Assembly (NCBI GenBank): GCA_019096065.1
Contig: JAGUCH010000002.1
Coordinates: 15,636,501 to 15,700,500, forward strand
DNA: 64,000 bases
From: Paracyclopina nana
Lineage: Eukaryota; Arthropoda; Copepoda; Cyclopoida; Cyclopettidae
Direction of reading: 5' to 3'
Every line of letters begins with the position of its first letter. The stretch's first letter is position 1. Both the position numbers and the translations under genes were made by a program. The notes below the pieces were generated by a model, which saw only the letters and a list, made by a program, of their open reading frames with translations, was not told the DNA's origin and searched no databases. This document shows positions 34,161 to 50,959 of this stretch, piece after piece.

Positions 34161-35279
34161 TTACCAGTTTAAAGGGTTGGAATGGTAGGAGGCACGAACT
34201 TCATTGACCTTATTTGCCTCCTGCTCTGTTGCTCTTTTACTGCCAGGCCTTGGGTTGTACATGCCCTTAGCAGCATCTGCTTGCCTGGAAAAGCACTCAG
34301 CCTCACTATGATTCTTCTTGGTGCAATACCAGCAGACCATGTTGGCTCGGAACTGTCCACTTGCAGGACCCCGCACTTGTCCTCGCACTCCATTTCCATT
34401 GATGAGATTCACAAGTGCTCCCAGTGTCAGAGGCTGGTTGTGAGGATTGCTCTCCTGAGCACTGTCGGCTTGCTCAACAGCATGGACTTCAGGGACTGGT
34501 ACGGTGGCTTTCTTTTCACTTGACAATGAGGCCTCCACACGCTTAGCAACCTTGAAGATTTCCTTAAGGTCAGTGATGTCATGCACGATCACCTGCTTCT
34601 TGATGGCAGGTAACAGACCTTGAATGAACTTTCGCCGGCATGCGAACACATATGCGCTCCTCTTGCACATTTCTACGGCAGCGTCATTTGTGGCGTACTC
34701 GCCCTCACCAAGGATGATGAAAGTTTCCATCAGGGTCATGACTCCAGTTTTTACACGGTCATAGAAATCCCGCACGGATTCTGATGCCTCCTGCACCAAG
34801 CTGTCCTCGATTGCGGACTGTTCGGCTAACGTGGCCTCATGGTGCCAATGATCCAGGAACTCCTTCTTCAGACCAGATACTCCACTCCACTTTTTAGGAG
34901 CAAATCCCTCTTCCTTTAGGGTGTTATACCATTGTGCTGCCTTGGCTTTGAGTGCCATGGCAGCGTACATGGCCGTCATTTCGTCCGTCCATCTTTGCGG
35001 CTGTCCAGCTGGGATGTTTTCGTTGGCAAGGGCTCTTAAATCGTCGATCCTCCTAGCCCATGCTCGTGCTTGCAGCTTGTCAACTGCCGGGTCCCCACTA
35101 AATTCGGGTACATCAATTGCCTTGATATTACGCTGAGCCATGGTGAACAGACATTGTTGAGGAAATGCGGAGGTTTCTGTGTTATCCTCTTGTGGTGGAG
35201 CAGTAGGTCGAATTGTTCCCTCTGATGAAGCCTCTTCGTAAAATTCGTCCTCGTAATATTCGTCCTCACTATCAGCCAT
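34161..35279 (-). CDS. Gypsy element Gag
   Basis: 372 residues. Acidic N-terminus, then a retrotransposon capsid-type helical region (VPEFSGDPAVDKLQARAWAR, later VRDFYDRVKTG), and one CCHC zinc knuckle near residue 320 (C-x2-C-x4-H-x4-C in CWYCTKKNHSEAEC). Starts at the first ATG after the 5' LTR (MADSEDEYYE). Open throughout. It lies in a different frame from the protease segment that follows. Confidence 0.9.
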   Translation of the reverse strand: MADSEDEYYEDEFYEEASSEGTIRPTAPPQEDNTETSAFPQQCLFTMAQRNIKAIDVPEFSGDPAVDKLQARAWARRIDDLRALANENIPAGQPQRWTDEMTAMYAAMALKAKAAQWYNTLKEEGFAPKKWSGVSGLKKEFLDHWHHEATLAEQSAIEDSLVQEASESVRDFYDRVKTGVMTLMETFIILGEGEYATNDAAVEMCKRSAYVFACRRKFIQGLLPAIKKQVIVHDITDLKEIFKVAKRVEASLSSEKKATVPVPEVHAVEQADSAQESNPHNQPLTLGALVNLINGNGVRGQVRGPASGQFRANMVCWYCTKKNHSEAECFSRQADAAKGMYNPRPGSKRATEQEANKVNEVRASYHSNPLNW

Positions 35280-35348
35280 TTAAATAGGACACAGCATCAC
35301 TCACTTCTCATTCCCTCCAGGGCTGCAGGTAAGTGAGCTGCCACCAGT

Positions 35349-35588
35349 TGTTGTGAATTTGGTGTCTACATGATGGGACTTGACTTCTCTCGTACAAAGC
35401 CACAACTAAGTTTATTTCTCAACCAAGCACTGTATATACAATGTACTGTCAAGGTGAAATGGCATTGCACATCCTGCTAGGTGAAAGTGTGGTTAGGCAG
35501 CGCGGCTTGTACTATGCTACTATACTACTATATTACTGAAGGACGACGCTCTAGCGCCATGAATGATGAAAGTTATAAAAACATAACA
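35349..35588 (-). repeat. Gypsy element 5' LTR
   Basis: 240 bp, same termini as the other LTR, with an extra CTA repeat unit (CTACTATACTACTATATT). Confidence 0.95.
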
Positions 35589-35839
35589 TGAGTTGCATAT
35601 GGTTTCATGGCTTGAAAGGGTGCCATTTTATCCATAGATTATGTCATATTAATAAAGTTTTCAGAATTAGTGCACCAAAAGCCAAAAAATAGCCCATTAG
35701 TGATCTCCTATGTAGTGCAGCCATGTCAAATGTACTGGGCAAAGTTGCCGGGCTAGATGGCGCATGGAATCTAGCGACTTTACGCCTTTGGCTTATTCCA
35801 TGGAACTAATCAACATTCCAAAGAAGTTAGAAAAAAGAG

Positions 35840-35914
35840 AGAATCATCCAAGATTTGAACCTCAGCCAGTTGGATCAGCATTCCAATACTCTAACCACTG
35901 AGCTATGGAAACAC
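35840..35914 (-). ncRNA. tRNA-like unit 2 in copy C
   Basis: A box TAGCTCAGTGG and B box AGGTTCAAATCT on the minus strand. The anticodon arm TTGGAATGCTGATCCAA can form, but the acceptor stem does not. Confidence 0.5.
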
Positions 35915-35984
35915 CATGAAAATTGCATGCTATGCATAGGACTTAAACATAATTTAAGCCAGATAAAGAAACCAAAAAAAAAAA

Positions 35985-36058
35985 CAAGGAATGACTGGGG
36001 TGTGAACCCTAGACTGCAGAATCAAGAGCCGAGCGCTCTAACCACTATGCCATAGGTG
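35985..36058 (-). ncRNA. tRNA-like unit 1 in copy C
   Basis: Minus-strand A box (TGGCATAGTGG) and B box (GGGTTCACACCC) at tRNA spacing. Acceptor pairing is poor. Confidence 0.5.
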
Positions 36059-36505
36059 CAACTCATAAAAAATGTATTTTTATAGTCTACTAAATGGTCT
36101 CAAAGCACTGGATGCCAGCTGATGAGAGCCAGTGATACGTAGCATAAAAACCGAGCAGTATTTTCTAGGGCACGGGGCAGCCCGGTAACTTCATTAAAAC
36201 ACTCGAAAATCGTATTACAGTATATAAAATTGTATATTTTGAGCTGGGGCACGTAAAATTAGGTCATTAAATAGCTTACCTCGGATTTTAAAATGGAAAA
36301 ACACTCGCACAATTACAGCCCTCGCAGGCTCGGGCTAGTAAAGCTGTACTCGAGTTTTCCCATTTTAAAATCCTCGCTCAGCTATTTAATGACCCTACTT
36401 TATGTGCCCCAGCTCGAAATAAATAACTATAATAACCCCCAAATTGCTTAGAAAGAACTGTGCTATAAAAGAGCTGAGTCGGAAATCGTTTTACAGTATA
36501 TAAAA

Positions 36506-41741
<5,236 letters not shown>

Positions 41742-41879
41742 CGTAGAATACTTGAAAGAATAACTTTTTGTAGTAGAATCAACCCTGGAGTAAAATGTAA
41801 TCCTCTTATTATCATTATTTAAAACTGCAAATCACAATCATCACAGATGGTACACAATATGTTGGGTTTTTTAACTATA

Positions 41880-43379
41880 TTAGCTGGTGTCATCGCTCTC
41901 GTTGGCCAAGAGGCTAGCACTTTCGTTTTTGTCGCTCAGGTCCACAATGTGTGGGGTGTTGGCCTTTGCCATGACCCTGGTAAAAGTGGAGGAGATAGCG
42001 ATGCCCAAAAGGGAGAGTGCAAAGCACATGATGAACATGATTCTCTTGTCTTGAGCCAAGATCTCCGAGTGCAAGCTGAGCAGAGCTCCGCACGTGATCA
42101 TGTTCATTGGGACGCGGAACCAGTTCATGACATTGGCCCGGTGGCCTTCGGGAATGACCTGACTTTTCAGAAATGACATGGCTGGAAAGTACATTCCGAT
42201 AGCGATTTCTAGCAGCAGAAAGGCAGCATAGACGATGGTCTTATCTGTCAAGGTGCCTTCGGGTCCAGCCTCGAGGCTGCACACAGCCATGGATAGGGTG
42301 ACCATAATCATGGTGAATTTAAGGCATTGCTCCGCTTTGACACCCTTGGAGAGAAGCAGTGCATAAGCGCTGGACCCGATCATGATGGTCACCATGAAGC
42401 ATGCAAACACCATTCCCAGAGGGGGCGATGCGCTCATGAGCACAGGAGTCCATAAAAATACGAAAATGTACATAACCGACTCAACGACAGTCTGGATTGC
42501 ACCCAATAGCAAAATCTGAGGAACCAAATCATGCCAATATGTGTAGGTACCAAAAAATGGATTGGTGGCAAATTACCTTCTTGTCATGGACAATTTCTCG
42601 AAGTCCCTGGCCACACGAGGCCCTGAACTGGAGCTTCCGATTGCCATAGTTCTCCGGCCACGTTTGAGTGACTATGAGCCCACAAACGATGAGTGGAACT
42701 ATGGCCAGAGCGAAAGGGGCCACTGGCCCATAGCCCATCGTTTCAGCGGTGAAATTGGAAATGACCCCCGCGAAAATGGCCAGCAGACCGTTCCAAAAGG
42801 TGGTCCTTGAGAATGTCACTCCGATCCATTCGTTGGGGAAGCCATAGTGCTCCGTATGCTCGTACACATACCAAGCCTCGAAAGTGGAGAATAGCATGGA
42901 AGTAGAGATGCCACCAAAGATGCGGCCCAACATCAGCACGTAGAAGTTGGAGGTGAACTTGGTCATGCAGCAAAAGCTGTACATGATGCAGAACATTTGT
43001 GTCACCCTTTTCCGTCCGAGCATATCGGCCAAAGGCCCCGTCGCAGTTCCGAATAGAACGCTGTAAAATAAATTGCATTTTTGCACATGCTTGCAGATCT
43101 TTTTTATGTAAATTACCTTGATGCAAAGCCTGCCACGTACAACGTGGCAATTTGACTTTCTTGATATCCATAATAGTTATACAGCTTGTAGACGTAAGGG
43201 CCTTGCAGCCAATCTCCGAGCAACGCGAGAAAGTAGACGATGAAGAAGCTTCTTTGGAATTTAATAAAGTTCACGTTAGACACTGATTGACGTTGCTGCT
43301 CTGTCCTGTTGGCAAGGTGGTTGAGCACGAAGGCTGCCAACGAGAGCACAAAAAAGGAACCAAAAACTATTATCTCCAT
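41880..43379 (-). CDS. MFSD5: MFSD5-like molybdate-anion transporter (MFS)
   Basis: Twelve-helix major facilitator membrane protein; the family is linked to molybdate uptake (MOT2). Exons 43379-43117, 43060-42577 and 42515-41880 join in frame to 460 residues, the family length. Diagnostic blocks: DWLQGPYVYKLYNYYGY, ATLYVAGFAS, the MFS loop motif DMLGRKR, GGISTSMLFSTFEAWYVYEH, YGPVAPFALA, FIFVFLWTPVL (here YIFVFLWTPVL), and the late ANVMNWFRVPMN motif. The start ATG 43379 (MEIIVFGSFF) begins the first membrane helix. The longer frame upstream opens only with GTG. The C-terminus is short and acidic with a di-leucine (ASLLANE). It converges on KAT2 with 138 bp between stop codons. Confidence 0.93.
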
Positions 43380-43865
43380 AGCGGTGCGGTTAAGCCGGAT
43401 ATCGCGTTTCACTGCATGACTTCAATCGACTGGATCACAAATGTGTTTCTATTTTTTTCCGTTTGTTTGGCACATTTTGCCAGGTTGTCAAGCACTCTGG
43501 ACTAGCAGCTAGAGCGAGCAGGTATGTTGTATCGCCGCATGTTATTTGTAGCTGAAACGAGCCCTCCTTTGCTGATAAGGTATCAGTTGAAGCAACTGTT
43601 AAAGTGCTTTACCTCTTTAGACGTACATTTATTGTCAAAAAAGATTGGGTATAGAGAGTGTTTTATACGTATTTAAATAGTCGTATAGTAGAAGTAGCTC
43701 TGGGTGCAATTACATGGTGCATGTTTTTCTTTTTGGGAAAATGCTCTAATACAGGTCTGACACACTAACGCAAATTAATTTATCACAAACATCAGAATAA
43801 GAGGGTGGGTGAGTGAAGTGCAGGAGTTATAGCTTTTTCGGTATATAAGGGATAACGAAAATGGA

Positions 43866-45452
43866 TTAGGCCAAAGGCTGCTGCTTCTTGGCCTCGGCAA
43901 CGCCGGCTGATTGGTGAACAGGCTCCAATTGGACTGTCAAGTTGGCCACGTCCTCGTATGCAGGGGGCAAATCCTGGGGGTATTTTTCTTTGGTTACAGA
44001 TACGACGGCAAGGGCTTCGGCTTCTTTCCCACTGACGACCTGAATAATGAAATGTGAAACCTGCACGTATACTTAATTATGGCGTGGTAAAAAACATGCT
44101 GTACCTCCTTCTGCACTCTCTGCTTTGGAGCGTTAGCGGGGATCACCAAGCAGAGCCAAATCAGGAAAACGATGCCCAAGCAAATGGAGCTGGTCATCAC
44201 CCACCTCGGCATGCCAAGCTTAAGGTGAAGACAAGACACCCAGTCAGACCAGTTCCTAATTGAATATGTTAATAACAGTTGCTTCGCGCGTGAAAAAGGA
44301 ATCTTGATGAACTTACAAGACTTTGCTATCCATGTAGCAAATGTCCCGTGAGCGGAGACCTGTCTCGGGCAAACGGGGCCCATCAAAGTGGTCGGTACCA
44401 TAGACGGAAGCATGCTCAGCAATGTTACGGTCGATTTCTTTGACGATGGGATCGATGAATTGATGCTCTCTTCGATCTTGTCCTCGGACCAGTTTGGCAA
44501 ATTCGTCGTTGATTGCATGCCAAACTTTGCTCTCTTTGTTGTCGCGCTCCAGTGCAGGCTCAAAAATCTCCACCTCATCCCTATTATCCTTTTCCAAAGG
44601 ATTGTGATGCTCCACTAATCAAGGGAGAACAATGACGTTTCATGCTTCGCTAAAACACTGTTGCGCTACTTACTCATGTCATTTTTCACGAGGGTCACCT
44701 TGCCATCAGGGCCGATGTCGTAGGTCTTCTCTTCGTGGTAGCCAGGTCCTGACTGAATCATGACCATTTTACCACCTCCAGATTTACCTGTCATGAACGG
44801 AGCAACTCTCATCGAGTCCATCATGCTGCCCAATTGCTGCATCATCCCACCGATTTGCTGATGGGCCCATTCAGGAACTCCGGGCATCATCGTCTGATGC
44901 ATTCTTCCAATTGGAAATCCAATTGTCAATCCCCCGCCACGATGTTGGTCATCAGCCTCGAGTCCTTTGAAGAACTCGGGGCCGAAAAGAGCATCAAAAA
45001 TAGACTTGGGCCTTGACACGGACTTGTTGCCACTCACTTCGCACCCAGCATGACAGGCCTCACGCTGCTCATCCACTTCAGGCCCCACAAAAGCATCATC
45101 GCAACCTTCAAAGAAACAACTCTGCAACAAATATCTTAGTATCGCTTCTATAACCACTCACTGTGCTTGCAAACGGCGGTCGGCTCCGAGTTGTCTTGGT
45201 CGGCAAACTTGCTCAAGGCCAAGGCCGCGTTGTAGCTGGCGCAGCCTTTGCTGCAAGCCTCAAGAACCTAAAAGTAAGCGGCTTTAGCTTGAGTGTCCTT
45301 GAAATGCGCAATTCCCGGTGGCTGCTACTCACCTTTCCTCCGTTTTTAAAACTCCTGCTGCATTCTTCCTCGCACAATTGAGTTGACGAAGCCTTTGTGG
45401 TGAAGGCCAAGGCCCCCAACACCAGGACAACTGAAATGCCCTTTGAAAACAT
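43866..45452 (-). CDS. TMEM59-like type I membrane protein
   Basis: Golgi/endosomal membrane proteins of this family affect glycoprotein maturation and autophagy. Exons: 45452-45333, 45267 to about 45162, 45121-44674, 44614-44317, 44255-44105, 44039-43866. Seen: signal peptide (MFSKGISVVLVLGALAFTTK), Cys-rich lumenal pairs (CEEECSRSF, ACSKGCASY, CFFEGC, ACHAGC), GKMVMIQSGPGYH, a Met-rich stretch, one membrane helix (SSICLGIVFLIWLCLVIP) and a cytosolic tail with a PPxY motif (PPAYEDV) and a YPQDLP context. The exon 2/exon 3 junction is not resolved: the strong donor GTGAGT leaves phase 1 while the frame after the GCAG acceptor needs phase 0, so a weaker donor (GCC|GTTTGC) or an indel is implied. 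About 420 residues, longer than vertebrate TMEM59 (about 320), so the assignment is tentative. Confidence 0.6.
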
Positions 45453-47723
45453 AAGATTCTCAACCTTTCACAATAAGATTTGACGGCTGGCTTCTCCCGA
45501 AAATTCTGTGCTACGCGACAGCTGTTTATTTGTTGACAGTCACTGAAACCGCCGCGAGTTGGCGGAAAAAGCCAGATTGTTTAGGCACGAATTTAATACC
45601 TCCCTAGCAACATTTCATAGCGTATCAAGGCACACAACTCGGTTGCTAGGATTAGCGGATAAGTGCCCCTCTCTTCATTCAGTTAAACGTTCACACACTT
45701 GCTTTCTAGCTAAGGAAAAATTATGAAACTCCAAAAAAATTAACCTTTCATAACGTCCGTTTGCTAATCCCTCACTTTTTTGTAGTCATTAACCTCAAGC
45801 ACCACTTCTTAAAAGGTACGAAAAAGCCTTCTAACAAGGTTTGCTTTAAAGATATCCCCTATGCCCTTTTGAAGCGTTAATGCCTTCTTTGCTCTATGTT
45901 GGCATTTTGGACTAAATATATGTAAAGACATGACTAGAGTGCAAAGGTAGTTGTAAATGTTGTACAACAAGAAATAATGCTAAATGCAAATATGTATTTT
46001 TCTTACTTAATGTGATAAAAAATCATTGTAGTATGTAGTGACCCCACTAGAAGTTGGGCCTCATGAAACTTGGGTTTCATTAGTGTTTTATAACTTATGA
46101 AGCTTGTGTAAATTACTTGGACTTGCCTACCACCCAGTAAATTTTACTGAAGTCATCTGAGATGAGGACTAAAGAAAATGCTCACAATTTTTATGTTTAA
46201 TCACCTATGAATCTCACATGTTATTGTAAGATGAAGTAAGAGCGGGCTGAGCGGCATGACATTTTCTTGGTGCAAAACTGCAAAACTAAGCAAAAGTACA
46301 ACTGTACTTGACCACAAGTTGGCTGCACCCTTTCCAGAATCCAACATCCTTTGCAAAATGCAAGAGATCAACTTATTGCGCTCATAATGATATACAATTA
46401 TGGATAAATTGATTCCAATCTCCAGATACCACTCATACCAGTTAATGATATTTACTCAGGAAGCGCCACAAGAAAGTATCTTACTCTCTTTGCAAAATTG
46501 ATAATATTATTAACATAAATATGACGAAGTTAGAAAAAAAATTAATTTGAGATATTTCACCAAATGAAATGCATTCGAAATCTAAATTGTAAAAGCATCA
46601 TAAGCTGTTATTGAGTAATTACTGATCAAAAATAAGTTTATATCAAACGATACCGCCCTGATCAAAACAACAGCAAAAATGAAGACAAAAGATTGCTATT
46701 TTTGAAATGATGAAATAGTGAAAGCTATTATAATTAGTGGTTGCTGAAATTCCTTATAATGGTATGAGGTAATCATATGTTAAGGAAATTGATTATGTTT
46801 CTTAAGAAAAGTTGAATTTCACTCTTCTAGCAGCAATCTATCCAAACTAAATGAAGGCATAAAAAGCATTGAAATGAAATTTTTATGGTAAATGCACAAA
46901 GTCATTATTTTGCAAAGATATATGTATAGCAATGGTATTTAATGTATGTATCTATATACAAAGATAATTAATTCAGTCCCCCAAAAATGCTAAAAGAATA
47001 TATGGTCGCTTTCTGCGCGAATTTTGCTGACAACTCAGGAAAGCAGCCACTCAAATTAATTTCTTTAAGCCATTGAAAATTGATTATATTTATCATTAAT
47101 GTATATTTTATGAGCCAAAGTAACATAGCAATGTCCGTCTTCAGCCAAAAAAAATATTGCCCAATTTTGCAATACATCTATGCACACAAATGGGACGCTG
47201 CCAGCTCACAATTACCAAAAGGCGCACAAAGACCAATTTTTACAAAATGTTCATATTACTCCCATGATTATTTTAAGAGTGGTCCCAAAAATGACCACTT
47301 TCTGACTAGGGATGGTCAGTGTTCTCAAAGTGGCCACTTTTCAAAAAATGCACTCATTGATTCCATGATCATTTTCAGAGTGGTCCGACAAAATGACCAC
47401 TTTTTGACCACAGTATTCAGATCCCTACAAACTTTTCAAAATTTCATTTTATGGCTAGGGATAGGCCAGTGTAACAATGGAGTTCCCTAGTTTAGCAAGG
47501 CTGTACCTTTTTACTTATTTAATGAGTCATAATTTGATACTTGACACCACTACGTAAAATCTTACTTAAAGCTGCTCGCTGCTCCCTTTGTTAATCACCA
47601 TTAAAATAGTATTTTAAGCATCCTTTTTTTGAGTAATAAAATCAAATCTAAGTAGCATTTGAAAACAAATACCTCTCCGCCTGATTTTTTAGCTAGATAT
47701 TTTTTTCACAAATTGGAATTGTA
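45453..47723. other. Intergenic region with minor repeats
   Basis: Mostly AT-rich unique sequence. It holds a copy of the AAGTAAGAGCGG...GCATGACAT-TTTCTT-GGTGCAAAA motif near 46,235-46,270 (also at 7,900) and two direct copies of a CCATGATTATTTTAAGAGTG-type unit (47,262-47,311 and 47,364-47,413). No gene found. Confidence 0.5.
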
Positions 47724-48195
47724 TAGTGATGGAACGAGTTTCAGCTTGGCTTGAAAGCTTGAAGCTAAAACCCAGCTTGAGCTACATAAGCAAAAAGCTT
47801 GGGATCGCTCGAACCAAATTTTGAAAAGCTTGAAAAAGCTTGAAACCCAAAATATGCAAAGCTTGAAAAAGCTTGACACCAAATTTCAAAACTTTATCCA
47901 TTTTTAATCAAAACAAAAAAAGGGCTGATTTTAAAATTAACAATTGCGTGAGGGAGTGAAGTACTTTTAAATCTAAGTTAAAGCTAATTCTGTCATTTAT
48001 TGCGCTTTTGGGGTAATTTTGTCAAATCTGGTGACTAATCGCCATTTTTTATGTTAAAATACTAAAAAAGTGAAAAGCTTGAAAAAAGCTTGAAATGTAA
48101 AATTTGGAGCTTGAGAAAGCTTGGGATCGCTCGAACACTTTTCAAAAAGCTTGAAGCTTGATCAAGCTGAAAATTTCCGGCTCGTTCCATCACTA
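47724..48195. mobile_element. hAT-type MITE, copy 2 (inverted), with 8-bp target duplication
   Basis: 472 bp, same family as 21446-21936 in reverse orientation, with inverted ends TAGTGATGGAACGAG and CTCGTTCCATCACTA. A perfect 8-bp duplication GAATTGTA flanks it (47716-47723 and 48196-48203). It ends only 15 bp from the CIAO1 stop codon, so it may lie in that gene's 3' UTR or terminator. Confidence 0.94.
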
Positions 48196-48218
48196 GAATT
48201 GTACACAGATTTTGATTT

Positions 48219-49235
48219 TCAGCTCTGAATCTGCCATAGTTTCACATCTCCTTCGTCACCGCAAGAAGCGATGAGTCCTTCGTGCACAGGGTTGAATGCC
48301 ACACAATTAATATCTTGCTCATGGGCAGAAGTCACTGTGGCAATGCAATTGAAGTTAGGGGCGTTCCTCGAATCAGCCACGGTGGAGTCCTCTTTAAAGA
48401 TGCGCAATCCGTCATCACCACACGCAGTGGCAATGAGCTCCGTTTTGTGGCACCAGTCAATGTCATAGACAGCTCTTGAATGAAAGCCTCCCAGAGTGCA
48501 GACACATTTCCACATGGCATCATTGTTTTGAGTGGGAATCCCCTCTGGATTGCCTGGCTTGTACTCTTGCCAAATTTTCACAGTGGTGTCTTCAGAGGCT
48601 GAAGCCAACCTATCACCATCTTTGCTAAATGCCAATGACCACACAGTGGAGTCGTGGGAAGAAAGTGTAGCGCAACAGATCCAGTCATCGTCATCCTCCT
48701 TGAACATTTTGATCTTGTTGTCATAGGAGGCTGAGGCCACTACATCCACGTGTGGATGCCATGCCACCTTTTTCACATCAGCAGTGTGGGCTTGCAGCAC
48801 AGCCGCACACATGAACTCTTCCTCTTCTTGGTCCACGTCCCAAATCCAGACACTCTTGTCCCTTGAGCAGGAAGCTATGTAGTTTCCGGACTGGGACCAG
48901 ACAGCACTTTTGACCTCATTCTCGTGACCTTCCAGCGTGGCTGAACATTCAAATTGGCCAGTTTTTTGGTCCCATATGGCCACGGTGCCATCAAAAGAGG
49001 CCGAGGCCAAGTATTTGCCACATGGTGACCAATTCACAGTCCTCACAGTTCTGGTGTGAGCCTCGGACAAAATGGTGATGCAATTCCAAGTGTCACCCTC
49101 TTTGGACCACAATCGTATATTGGCATCCTCGCCGCAAGAGGCCAAAATGGAGCCAGAAGGATTCCACGAGCAATGCCAAACTTTTCCAGAGTGCCCCGAC
49201 AGGGTCTGCACAGGGGTCACGGTCAAACTCTCCAT
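48219..49235 (-). CDS. CIAO1: CIAO1, cytosolic Fe-S assembly WD40 protein
   Basis: Targeting subunit of the CIA complex (with CIAO2B and MMS19) that inserts Fe-S clusters into cytosolic and nuclear proteins. 338 residues, matching the family (339 in human), intronless. Seven WD repeats can be counted ([130 protein letters not shown]), with the CIAO1-type EHENEVK and DVDQEEEEF features. Start at ATG 49235 (MESLTVT). The frame opens upstream only through a GTG inside the neighbour's end. A polypyrimidine-plus-CAG acceptor (TTTTTTCCCAATTGCAG) sits directly before the ATG. Confidence 0.95.
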   Translation of the reverse strand: MESLTVTPVQTLSGHSGKVWHCSWNPSGSILASCGEDANIRLWSKEGDTWNCITILSEAHTRTVRTVNWSPCGKYLASASFDGTVAIWDQKTGQFECSATLEGHENEVKSAVWSQSGNYIASCSRDKSVWIWDVDQEEEEFMCAAVLQAHTADVKKVAWHPHVDVVASASYDNKIKMFKEDDDDWICCATLSSHDSTVWSLAFSKDGDRLASASEDTTVKIWQEYKPGNPEGIPTQNNDAMWKCVCTLGGFHSRAVYDIDWCHKTELIATACGDDGLRIFKEDSTVADSRNAPNFNCIATVTSAHEQDINCVAFNPVHEGLIASCGDEGDVKLWQIQS

Positions 49236-49255
49236 GATCTGCAATTGGGAAAAAA

Positions 49256-50449
49256 TTAACGTTGCTGCTGTTTCCACTCTACAAATTTAGATCTAAGAAG
49301 CTCTTTAATGTCATCAGGGACAAAAGCATAGTCAATGCTTTTAAAAGACAAGTTAAATATTTCGTCCTCATTCAATTTGAGCACTTCCATAGCATTTTCA
49401 TGCTCCTCCGTTGACGAGGTGAAAAAGGCACCCTTGTCATCAGTGCACACGCACACTGGCAGTCCGCCCTGATAGAAGGGAACCAAATGGGAATCTTGCA
49501 GGGAGGACACAGACTTGCACTTATCATTGGAAGTCAAGCAGATTTCAGTGGGAATCCGCAGCTCGCGGAATTTCTCCCATATCTGGGCATTACCACCTAA
49601 ACTTGGATGAACGCAAGTGGAGTGTCCAAAGCGATCCGGTTTAAAAGTCGGATGATCCAGGACAAAGTGCAGCTCTTCTTCCATATTTGGGACTTCGGCA
49701 TAATGACAAGAGACTTTAAGGCCATTCTCCTTTGCCTTGATCAATGCAGGGTAGAAACTTTGCAGCTGGTTGACTCTTGCATCTCCAGAAAGGTCGACTC
49801 CTACGACAACATTGGGATGAGTCTTGTTGTACTCAATGGCCAAATCAACATTTTCAAAGGCTTCTTCAGTTGACCTCCTCCTGTCAATGCTGACAATAAG
49901 AGCAGCTTTGGTCTCAGTTTGACCTTCAAGGGCTTCAATCATGGCTTTGATATACTCATGCTTGGTCATTTTGCCTTTAATGCTCCTCAGTGTTGATCTC
50001 AGCTCCACGAGGTGGACGTTTTCCACAGCAAACTCTTTCAAGACACAACTTGTGGCCAAAGTGACAGCTTGTGGATGATCTACGAGGGCTTGGGCACATT
50101 TAAAAATTGCGTACACTTCATCAAAGGTTTCAAACTGTCGAAAAATGTCCTCAGCTGGAGGCATCGATTCATCAGGGAAAGTCTGCTTGTGGAGTCGGAC
50201 TAATTTGCCAATTGTGGTAACACTGAGTGAGCCATTTAGGTGAGCGTGCAGTTCCACTTTGGGCAGGTGAAAGCAATACTTTCCCTCCATTTCAGAAGGA
50301 ACTATGGGCAAATTGAATAATCCTTCCATCTTTTTTCTCATATGATCCATTGTGTTTACTTTTTTACTTGTTGTAATACGAGTGTACATTTTTAAGGCAA
50401 ATGTTGAAAAGGGTCGCAAACAAACTAGCAAAAAACAAACATGATGCAA
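49256..50449 (-). CDS. MAPDA: Adenosine deaminase-like N6-methyl-AMP deaminase
   Basis: ADAL/MAPDA converts N6-methyl-AMP to IMP, clearing modified nucleotides from RNA decay. A single exon of up to 397 codons. Metal and catalytic residues present: HAHLNGS (HxH), SCHYAE (His and general-acid Glu), GHSTC (His), and CTDDKG (Asp pair). ADAL-type features such as [15 protein letters not shown] and PTEICLTSN are present. The first ATG (50449) gives a hydrophobic N-terminus [11 protein letters not shown]. Starts at 50350 ([10 protein letters not shown]) or 50329 fit the family length better (about 355). It ends 20 bp before the CIAO1 ATG on the same strand. Confidence 0.93.
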   Translation of the reverse strand: MHHVCFLLVCLRPFSTFALKMYTRITTSKKVNTMDHMRKKMEGLFNLPIVPSEMEGKYCFHLPKVELHAHLNGSLSVTTIGKLVRLHKQTFPDESMPPAEDIFRQFETFDEVYAIFKCAQALVDHPQAVTLATSCVLKEFAVENVHLVELRSTLRSIKGKMTKHEYIKAMIEALEGQTETKAALIVSIDRRRSTEEAFENVDLAIEYNKTHPNVVVGVDLSGDARVNQLQSFYPALIKAKENGLKVSCHYAEVPNMEEELHFVLDHPTFKPDRFGHSTCVHPSLGGNAQIWEKFRELRIPTEICLTSNDKCKSVSSLQDSHLVPFYQGGLPVCVCTDDKGAFFTSSTEEHENAMEVLKLNEDEIFNLSFKSIDYAFVPDDIKELLRSKFVEWKQQQR

Positions 50450-50655
50450 ACTTCTTTGCGGAATTCTCTAAAACCAAATTTAATGCAAGCACATTTTTGC
50501 TTATTTGAAATAGAGAATTCGGAATTCAATTCTGTCTGTAATTTTCTTGTATGTATTCACCAGGTTGACTTACTTATTCGATCCATCATTTATTACATAA
50601 AGTAAACAAACTGAGCGGATAGCGCAGATCAGCATTCGAAGGATTTCCCCACTTG
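50450..50655. promoter_or_regulatory. Remnant of a divergent intergenic region, split by the BEL insertion
   Basis: Lies upstream of MAPDA (minus). Its original continuation is at 62465, beyond the retrotransposon, upstream of the MBF1-like copy (plus). Before the insertion the two genes were divergently arranged with about 300-350 bp between them. Confidence 0.5.
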
Positions 50656-50920
50656 TGTTTTGTAGGAGCTTCCACTGGAATCCAGGAATCCCTTGATGAC
50701 GATGACAACTCGAGGCCTTGCTAACCTCGCAACAAGAAAAGTTATAAGTGATTTACACGATGAAATAGTAAAAGTAAACAAAGTGACAGATAGAGTACTG
50801 TATTATTCGGTAGTTCTTGAGCAAGTGACGCTACAATTCTCAACAAAAAAGCGAGCCAAAAAAGAAGCGCCTCAGCAGGCCCAGCGAAAAGGGGTCGGTT
50901 TTCTAAGTCGATCCTCAACA
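50656..50920 (-). repeat. BEL element 3' LTR
   Basis: 265 bp; it has an extra CTAAGTC-type insertion before ATCCTCAACA compared with the other LTR. Confidence 0.95.
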
Positions 50921-50959
50921 TTCTCCCCCCAAAACGGCCCCAAAAAGGCCGTTTTTCTT

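Larger units (their letters stand above)
30428..35588 (-). mobile_element. Gypsy-type LTR retrotransposon with a rearranged pol
   Basis: 5.16 kb bounded by LTRs (30428-30664 and 35349-35588) that begin TG and end CA, with a 4-bp target duplication TGAG (30424-30427 and 35589-35592). Read on the minus strand the right LTR is the 5' LTR. Just inside it is a TGGTGGCAGCTC primer-binding-site candidate, and next to the left LTR is a purine tract (AGCTTGGGAGGGA). Order gag - protease - pol with integrase. The two LTRs differ by about four substitutions and a 3-bp indel, so insertion was fairly recent. The element cannot be autonomous because the RT core is missing. Confidence 0.93.
35760..36505 (-). 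repeat. Twin-tRNA-like repeat family, copy C (inverted)
   Basis: Reverse orientation relative to copy B and carries both tRNA-like units plus the hairpin (GAGCTGGGGCACGTAAAATTAGG at about 36240 with its partner ending at 36418). The sequence just right of it (36430-36505) repeats the other end of the family (CCCCCAAATTGCTTAGAAAG ... GAGCTGAGTCGGAAATCG), so two copies or a rearranged copy abut. Confidence 0.78.

Noticed and set aside
47262..47413. Possible gene made of the repeated AGAGTGGTCC-AAAATGACCACTTT units
   Set aside because: Only two short imperfect direct copies in AT-rich DNA; a minor repeat.
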